Below, one piece after another: positions 59,352-64,000 of a stretch of 64,000 bases of DNA. Source of the DNA: JBMOKT01 sp049323895 (GTDB lineage Bacteria > Bacillota > Peptococcia > Peptococcales > BICA1-8); contig JBMOKT010000021.1 of NCBI GenBank assembly GCA_049323895.1, positions 186,001-250,000 of the forward strand. The letters run 5' to 3'. The position numbers and the translations under genes are program-made. Numbering within the stretch: position 1 is the first letter of the stretch; every line of letters starts with the position of its first letter. The notes under the pieces are model-generated. The model was given only the letters and a program-made list of their open reading frames with translations. It did not search any database and was not told the DNA's origin.

Positions 59352-61225
59352 TAAGCTCTCGGAAAGTAAGTAGTAAAAGCCGGTAGAAATTAGCAACCAG
59401 ACTAAAAAAATTATGTTTTTGAAAAGAAAGTTATGTAAAAAGGGAAAATGTGCAAGACAAATAGACCTAGCATTTGATTTTTTTAAAAAAACTAGGCTAA
59501 AAAGATGTTTGTATTAAAAGGGATATATTAAGCAGCTATCTGTTTCACTTCACTTTCCCATTGCAGAATTAAACCTTTAATATCTAGTTTAAGATGCTTA
59601 ACCATTGCATCCATATGTAAGCACATGGCGTCAACAAAAACTCTAAAGTTCCAAGCTCTGGAACTACGGATTTTACCTCTTTTTTCTAAGCGGTAATCTT
59701 CCTTAAGTCTCTTATTAAAGCGTTCAGAAGCAGTGCGACGTTTATAACGTTCTTTCCAGAGAGCACTATCACGAGGGATGCGAGTAAAAAAGCGAAGATT
59801 ATCTTCTTCCCTAGTGTAAATAACACGACCATAGGAAGAATTTGAACAAGAGGCAGAGCAATTAATATTCCATTTTTTTCGCGATTTAGGACAGCGCCAT
59901 TTATGCCTTTGCCGGTCCTTACAATAACCATGATAAGCCATAATATGATCGGCTTTATTGCAAAAAGGGATACCATCTTTAGTGAAGGAGAAGTCATTAT
60001 TAAGAGCAGAGACACCGGTATTACGATTGTTTAAATCAATGATAGCTGTGACATTATTGGTATGCAATAACTGGTAAATAGGGTAAGCATCATGAGCGGA
60101 ATCTAAGATGCATTCACTAAAATTAAACTCAGGATAAAGCTGTAAAGCATCAAAAAAAGAATAAACAAAAGCAATACTATCATGGCGATTGGCCTTATGG
60201 AGATAAAGATAAACAGGTAAATCGTAAGGGCTATTGGTAGCGGTAAATGCATAAAGGCTACGACCATAATAGTATTCCTCCCGATAGCTATCCCAGCCCC
60301 AAGTGGCATCAGGGTCACTATACTTACGGGAGCACTTACAATTAAAAACTTTGTTTTTTCTACAATCACAAATTAATTTTCCGTAACGGCTTGCACCCGT
60401 GCGGACTGAGGTACCGTCCCCGGCAATAGAAAGGTTATTTATATCCCCCAAAAGCCCCTTTTGAGCAGAGGGAATGACAAAGCACTCCTTAAAGATCTGC
60501 TGTAACAGGTCATGAGGACGGGAATGGAAACTAGGTGGATGCTTTAGAAGTCGGTTAACCAAACGTTTAACAGCGCCGGGTTTTTTAAGAGGCGACTTAT
60601 CCCCTTTTTTCTTGCCTTTTTTAGGTTTGCGCCGGGGTTTACGGACCTTACTTGAGATATAAGCAGAAGTAGCTAACCAAAGACGTTTTAAGAAATCATA
60701 AAAAGTACCTACCCCGGGGACATCATTAGGATGAAAGCCACTTAAGATGGCCCAGATGGGAAAAGCCTTCAGGTTATTGACCCAATCATCGATAGTTCTT
60801 TCTTGGGTTAACTCCATTAGGAGTAGGGACCGAAAAATATCTACGGGATCACGGGAAGGGGCTCCTTTATTAGGAGAATAACTGTCATTTAAATTTGTAG
60901 CTACTTTACTTAAATCAGTAACCCATACTCTGGCAAATTCCCGTTGATGAAGTAAAACAGTTTGAGTTGTTCCTGATAGGAAGTAATGAATTTTTAATTG
61001 TTCAACTACAAATTGTTGAAACTCTTGATGAGAACGAGAAGATTTTAGCATAAAAATCACCATCCAAAACCTTGTTAGTAGGCAAAAATGCCTCCATCGC
61101 AATTATGGTGGTGATTTGGATTTGTCAAGTCCCAATTTGTTATCTATGAGATTTGGAGGAAAAAACAAAAATGGCCAAGGTGAAGACCTTGAACCATATA
61201 GCTTTCGGAATTTCCGAGAGACTTA
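59352..61225 (-). mobile_element. Insertion sequence, 1874 bp, ends and target duplication visible
   Basis: Left end TAAGCTCTCGGAAAG (59352-59366); right end read inward on the minus strand TAAGTCTCTCGGAAATTCC (from 61225). They match over about 14 bases with one inserted T. Flanked by 6-bp CTAAAG duplications. Encodes one transposase (59528-61051). IS family not assigned; TSD length and size fit DDE elements such as the IS1634 group but this is only a guess. Confidence 0.85.
59528..61051 (-). CDS. DDE transposase of the insertion sequence
   Basis: About 507 residues from the ATG at 61051 (MLKSSRSHQEFQQFVVEQLK); the frame is open to 61102. N-terminal part APSRDPVDIFRSLLLMELTQ, GFHPNDVPGVGTFYDFLKRL; basic KPRRKPKKGKKKGDKSPLKK; catalytic-region pieces LSIAGDGTSVRTGASRYGKL, FSECILDSAHDAYPIYQLLH, IIDLNNR; and C-terminal WKERYKRRTASERFNKRLKE typical of IS4-like DDE enzymes (RTASERFNKR). 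Appears intact, so the element may be active. Confidence 0.9.
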   Translation of the reverse strand: MLKSSRSHQEFQQFVVEQLKIHYFLSGTTQTVLLHQREFARVWVTDLSKVATNLNDSYSPNKGAPSRDPVDIFRSLLLMELTQERTIDDWVNNLKAFPIWAILSGFHPNDVPGVGTFYDFLKRLWLATSAYISSKVRKPRRKPKKGKKKGDKSPLKKPGAVKRLVNRLLKHPPSFHSRPHDLLQQIFKECFVIPSAQKGLLGDINNLSIAGDGTSVRTGASRYGKLICDCRKNKVFNCKCSRKYSDPDATWGWDSYREEYYYGRSLYAFTATNSPYDLPVYLYLHKANRHDSIAFVYSFFDALQLYPEFNFSECILDSAHDAYPIYQLLHTNNVTAIIDLNNRNTGVSALNNDFSFTKDGIPFCNKADHIMAYHGYCKDRQRHKWRCPKSRKKWNINCSASCSNSSYGRVIYTREEDNLRFFTRIPRDSALWKERYKRRTASERFNKRLKEDYRLEKRGKIRSSRAWNFRVFVDAMCLHMDAMVKHLKLDIKGLILQWESEVKQIAA

Positions 61226-61340
61226 CTAAAGAATTAGGAGGATTTTTTTCACTCAACCCCTCAAAATTTTCCCTAAAGATATAGAGGGCAAAATTTTTTT
61301 CCGTCCAAACCCCTGTTTTTTTCCTTATAGATATAGTATT
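61226..61340. repeat. Tandem 47-52 bp repeat array, right part
   Basis: Two units: AATTAGGAGGATTTTTTTC...CCCTAAAG (61232-61278) and ATATAGAGGGC...CCTTATAG (61279-61330). With the IS removed they continue the left array. The right TSD copy (CTAAAG) is at 61226-61231. The array ends where the recombinase remnant becomes recognisable. Confidence 0.7.
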
Positions 61341-62194
61341 CCGTCACCAGAGGAGGATTGGATTGTAGTCGAAAATGCACATGAGTCAATCATCTCACAG
61401 GAGCTTTGGGACACAGTGCAGCAGCTGATGAAGAGCCGCAAACGTGAGAACAGCAGCGGAGAGGTACAGATGTTTGCGGGATTGGTCAAGTGTTCAAAAT
61501 GCGGCTCTTCACTTAATGTCAGCTTCGATAAGAAGAAAGGCAAATACACCGGTTTCTCCTGCTGGGTATACAAGAACTATGGCAAGGAACGGTGCACATC
61601 TCACGCAATTGGCTGGAAAACCACCATGAATCAACTTGTGCTGGAGGACATCCGCTGTAATGCAAAGGCGGCGAAGCTGGCGACGTCTAAATACAAGGAT
61701 ATGATTATTGCCGCAAAGACTGAAAAGAAAAAGCAGGAAACCGAAAAATGCAAGCGTGAACTGAAAACCATAGAAAAAAGAATCACCGAGCTGGACAAGA
61801 TTATGAACAAGCTCTACGAGGACTTGGCACTCGAACAGAAAAGCTCGCCGAGGAGCGCTATCAAGTCATGTCCAAACGCTACGAGGAAGAGCAGGCAGGG
61901 CTTAAAGAGCGGAGAAATCAGATCACTGAACTGATTTCCCGTGCCGAGTTGGTATACGAAAATATTGATAAATTCCTGCCGATTATACAAAAGTACACCG
62001 ATATAACTGAGCTGAATACACAAATCCTTAACGAGCTGATACAGAAGATTGTGGTCTACGAAAAGACAGATAACCCTGATGGCAGCAAAAGCCAGCGAGT
62101 GGACATACATTATAATTTTATCGGGTATGTGGAAATGAAAGAGATGTTCGGGCTGCCGATGGTCATGGCAATGGCGAAGGAACTCGTCGGATGA
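61323..62194 (+). pseudogene. Large serine recombinase, C-terminal half, truncated and frameshifted
   Basis: Readable as PEEDWIVVENAHESIISQEL, then the recombinase zinc-ribbon GLVKCSKCGSSLNVSFDKKK and CWVYKNYGKERCTSHAIGW, then the coiled coil to LYEDLALEQK. Near 61831 the frame breaks; the next frame continues LAEERYQVMSKRYEEEQAGL through NELIQKIVVYEKTD to the natural end at 62194. One missing A in an A run (AAAA for AAAAA) restores the join. The whole catalytic Ser domain is absent; the repeat array replaces it. The protein cannot act as an integrase. Confidence 0.9.
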
Positions 62195-62274
62195 ATGCAA
62201 TGCCCGGATGCAATACGGATTGCGAATAAAGGAAATATTTGTTATAATATATCTAAATAGCAGAATATTCGGAT

Positions 62275-62346
62275 GATTATAAGCCCCTCGAATTCGATGG
62301 GTTTATAATCTTGGACTACTTAAATTACTTCCCTGCGAGGTAATTT
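62275..62346 (+). promoter_or_regulatory. Two hairpins in the leader of the MBL gene
   Basis: GATTATAAGCCC (62275-62286) with GGGTTTATAATC (62299-62310), one G-T pair, and AAATTAC (62322-62328) with GTAATTT (62340-62346). A TATAAT lies upstream at 62243-62248. They are followed by the MBL start at 62401. Confidence 0.5.
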
Positions 62347-62400
62347 ATTTTATATGGTTGAAATTTCTTGAGGTATTTAAGGTGAAAGGGGTTATAAATA

Positions 62401-63489
62401 ATGAAATATGAGATTGATTTCATTGGGATAAATGAAGACTGCAAAGATGCCTCTACCGTCTGCTTTCGTTTCTATTCAAAGAAAAATCAGCGATACATTG
62501 TTGGCGTATATGACGGAGGATTTAAAGCACACGGAGAAGCTCTTGTAAAACTTTTGGATAAATATTACTTCCAAAATGATTCTGAACCGAGCATCGACTT
62601 TGTTATATGCTCGCATAGTGACGATGATCATGCATCTGGGCTTACAGAGATTTTCTACAATTTCTCTGTAAATCATTTAATAATGAATAGGCCTTGGGAA
62701 TACGCCGATGATCTATATGAGTATATAAGTGATGGAAGAAAACTGTTAATAGCCTAAAACAAGAATTGAAGGAAAAGTATAGCTCTATAGCTGCATTGGA
62801 AGAAAAGGCTATTGAACAAGGAACAACTATTCATGAGGGTTTTCAGGGGTCTGAATATTTTTGATGCACTTACAATTCTATCGCCATCAAAAGAAATGTT
62901 CCTTGACCTGATAATTGAATCCTCTAAAACGCCGCTAACGCCAGTAAGTGAAAGTTCTTCGCTGTTCAGAAAATTTATTGAAGCAGCTGTGACAATGATT
63001 GCGGATATTTGGGGGAAGGACTCTATACGCGAAGGAGAGTCAACGACTGCCGAGAATGAAACTTCTATCGTAATACATGGTAATATGGATGATAGTGGAG
63101 AATTCCTCTTGACAGGTGATGCAGGAGTTCGTGCATTAAGTGCCTCAGCTGACTATGCGGAGAGTCAAGGAATCGATTTGCACTCTGTCAATTTTCACCA
63201 GATTCCTCACCATGGAGGAAGGCATAATGTATCCCCAAGTGTTCTTAACAGGATAATTGGAGATATCGTAGAAGAAGGCAGTAAGGCAGTCAAAACCGCA
63301 TTTGTTTCAATCGGGAAAAACTCTGACCATCCTAAAAAAATGGTTGTTAATGCCTATATCCGTAGAGGAGTAAAGGTGTTCGAAGCGCGGGCTTCATCAA
63401 AATGGCATCACCATGGTACCCCTGGCAGAGAAGACTATAGTCCGGCAACTTCCCTATCATTTAGTAACCAAGTTGAGAGTTGGGATTGA
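62401..63489 (+). pseudogene. MBL-fold hydrolase (ComEC-like beta-lactamase domain), two compensating frameshifts
   Basis: Frame 1 from MKYEIDFIGINEDCKDASTV has the metal motif ICSHSDDDHASGLTEIF and reaches DGRK; near 62735 it breaks and ends. A second frame reads KTVNSLKQELKEKYSSIAAL, EEKAIEQGTTIHEGFQGSEY; near 62853 it returns to the first frame: DALTILSPSKEMFLDLIIES, VIHGNMDDSGEFLLTGDAGV, FHQIPHHGGRHNVSPSVLNR. The breaks are a one-base deficit in an A run and a one-base excess in a T run. The join gives a sensible roughly 363-residue MBL protein. Either a recent pseudogene or two sequence errors. Ribosome site AAAGGGG before the ATG. It precedes the membrane-protein gene by 11 bases. Confidence 0.8.
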
Positions 63490-63500
63490 TAGGTAGCACT

Positions 63501-64000
63501 ATGAGTACGCTTAAAAGTTATAGAGATAATGAGTTAAAATGGTTCATTTTAGCGTATTTGTTTTTAGTAATTGGGAGTAGCAATCTTGACATTGTTAAAA
63601 GCACTGATATGGAAGCATTATCAAAAATAGAGAGTTTGGTTTCAACGGCTTTGATTTCAGGAGCGATATGTTCTCTGGCATTTGTAATAGATAGTCTTTA
63701 TTCGCAGTTGATGAAGGACACTCTGCTCTATTTGGGTATTACAAAGATGCCTGGGACAACTGTATTTACTCGAATAAAAAATGGGACGTTAAATGATATT
63801 CGCTTTGGAATAATACATGCGCAAGAAAAGTACAAAGACATTATAGATAATATTCCTTCGAATAAATCAAAAGCTCGTTATGAAAATTCAAATTGGTATA
63901 AGATATATGTCAAACATAAAGAAGATTCTGCGGTCAGTTCAGTGCATAGAGATTTCCTATTATGCAGAGATCTGTACATAACAACGATATCATTGGCAGT
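63501..64000 (+). CDS. Membrane protein of unknown function, cut by the window edge
   Basis: At least 166 residues, starting MSTLKSYRDNELKWFILAYL. Two hydrophobic helices at about 13-28 and 45-65 (SLVSTALISGAICSLAFVID), then a soluble part (YLGITKMPGTTVFTRIKNGT, LNDIRFGIIHAQEKYKDIID). No family recognised. It begins 11 bases after the MBL gene and should be cotranscribed, so the two probably form one module. The frame is open to the last base. Confidence 0.75.
   Translation, partial: MSTLKSYRDNELKWFILAYLFLVIGSSNLDIVKSTDMEALSKIESLVSTALISGAICSLAFVIDSLYSQLMKDTLLYLGITKMPGTTVFTRIKNGTLNDIRFGIIHAQEKYKDIIDNIPSNKSKARYENSNWYKIYVKHKEDSAVSSVHRDFLLCRDLYITTISLA

Larger units (their letters stand above)
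52746..64000. mobile_element. Putative integrated island (right end beyond the window)
   Basis: Begins at the tRNA 3' fragment and contains a helicase-nuclease module, DUF6550-like gene, IS, serine-recombinase remnant and MBL/membrane pair, all uncommon in the ordinary part of the window. Base composition by eye becomes higher in GC around 58.5-59.1 kb and 61.4-62.2 kb. The integrase and the other border are not visible, so extent and mechanism are inferred. Confidence 0.6.

Noticed and set aside
61416..61934. Intact short recombinase-like protein
   Set aside because: Frame continues in another phase to the natural family end, and the catalytic N-terminus is absent, so it is a broken gene.
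62476..62676. Minus-strand open frame inside the MBL gene
   Set aside because: Shadow of the MBL coding strand; no ribosome site and no family features.

Overview
The window reads as a low-GC, spore-forming, anaerobic member of the Clostridia (Peptococcaceae-like, genus not fixed). Evidence: Spo0F-like and Spo0E-like proteins, the cdaA-cdaR-glmM order, alr with an EndoAI/EndoA-type antitoxin-toxin pair, a B12-dependent ribonucleotide reductase, a FixABCX electron-transfer cluster and CIRCE-controlled groESL. Most genes lie on the minus strand. Positions and motifs were read by eye; nothing was searched or folded by software.

Bases 1-14600 are rich in purine salvage: an NCS2 permease behind what looks like a tandem guanine plus PRPP (ykkC-type) riboswitch, a nupNOPQ-like nucleoside ABC importer, xpt behind its own guanine riboswitch and terminator, guaA and hpt. 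Between them lie a diguanylate cyclase and a sulfur-compound module (two YeeE/YedE halves plus an exported rhodanese).

Bases 14600-30200 carry an aminotransferase, groESL, 5-formyltetrahydrofolate cyclo-ligase, a radical SAM-PDZ protein, fixABCX, a cluster of DnaA-box-like sites, a divergent XRE/Spo0E-like pair with an operator-like palindrome, a PHP phosphatase and the tsaE-tsaB-rimI-tsaD operon. Bases 30500-46700 hold spo0F, an amidohydrolase/Nif3 pair, tex, a class I amidotransferase, the toxin-antitoxin pair, alr, nnr, acpS, glmM, cdaR, cdaA and the DUF881/Sbp genes. Bases 46700-52700 hold an unknown 600-residue protein, a PAS protein, an FmdB-like zinc ribbon, a PilZN-MinD fusion and nrdJ.

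At 52710-52745 a 3' fragment of a tRNA gene (tRNA-Thr-like) marks what I take to be the junction of an integrated island that runs to the window end. It carries an XRE regulator, a giant DUF4011/SF1-helicase/Vsr-like nuclease/DUF3320 protein and a small repeat protein in one tight cluster. It also has a DUF6550-like protein, an IS with clear ends and a target duplication sitting in a tandem repeat array, a decayed large serine recombinase, and an MBL-fold gene (two compensating homopolymer indels) next to a membrane protein cut by the window edge.

Intergenic DNA is unusually full of interspersed repeats: degenerate 30-bp tandem repeats with a TAGTCTGA core, heptamer arrays (CCAGTCA type), a roughly 100-bp element with four copies, and REP-like palindromes.
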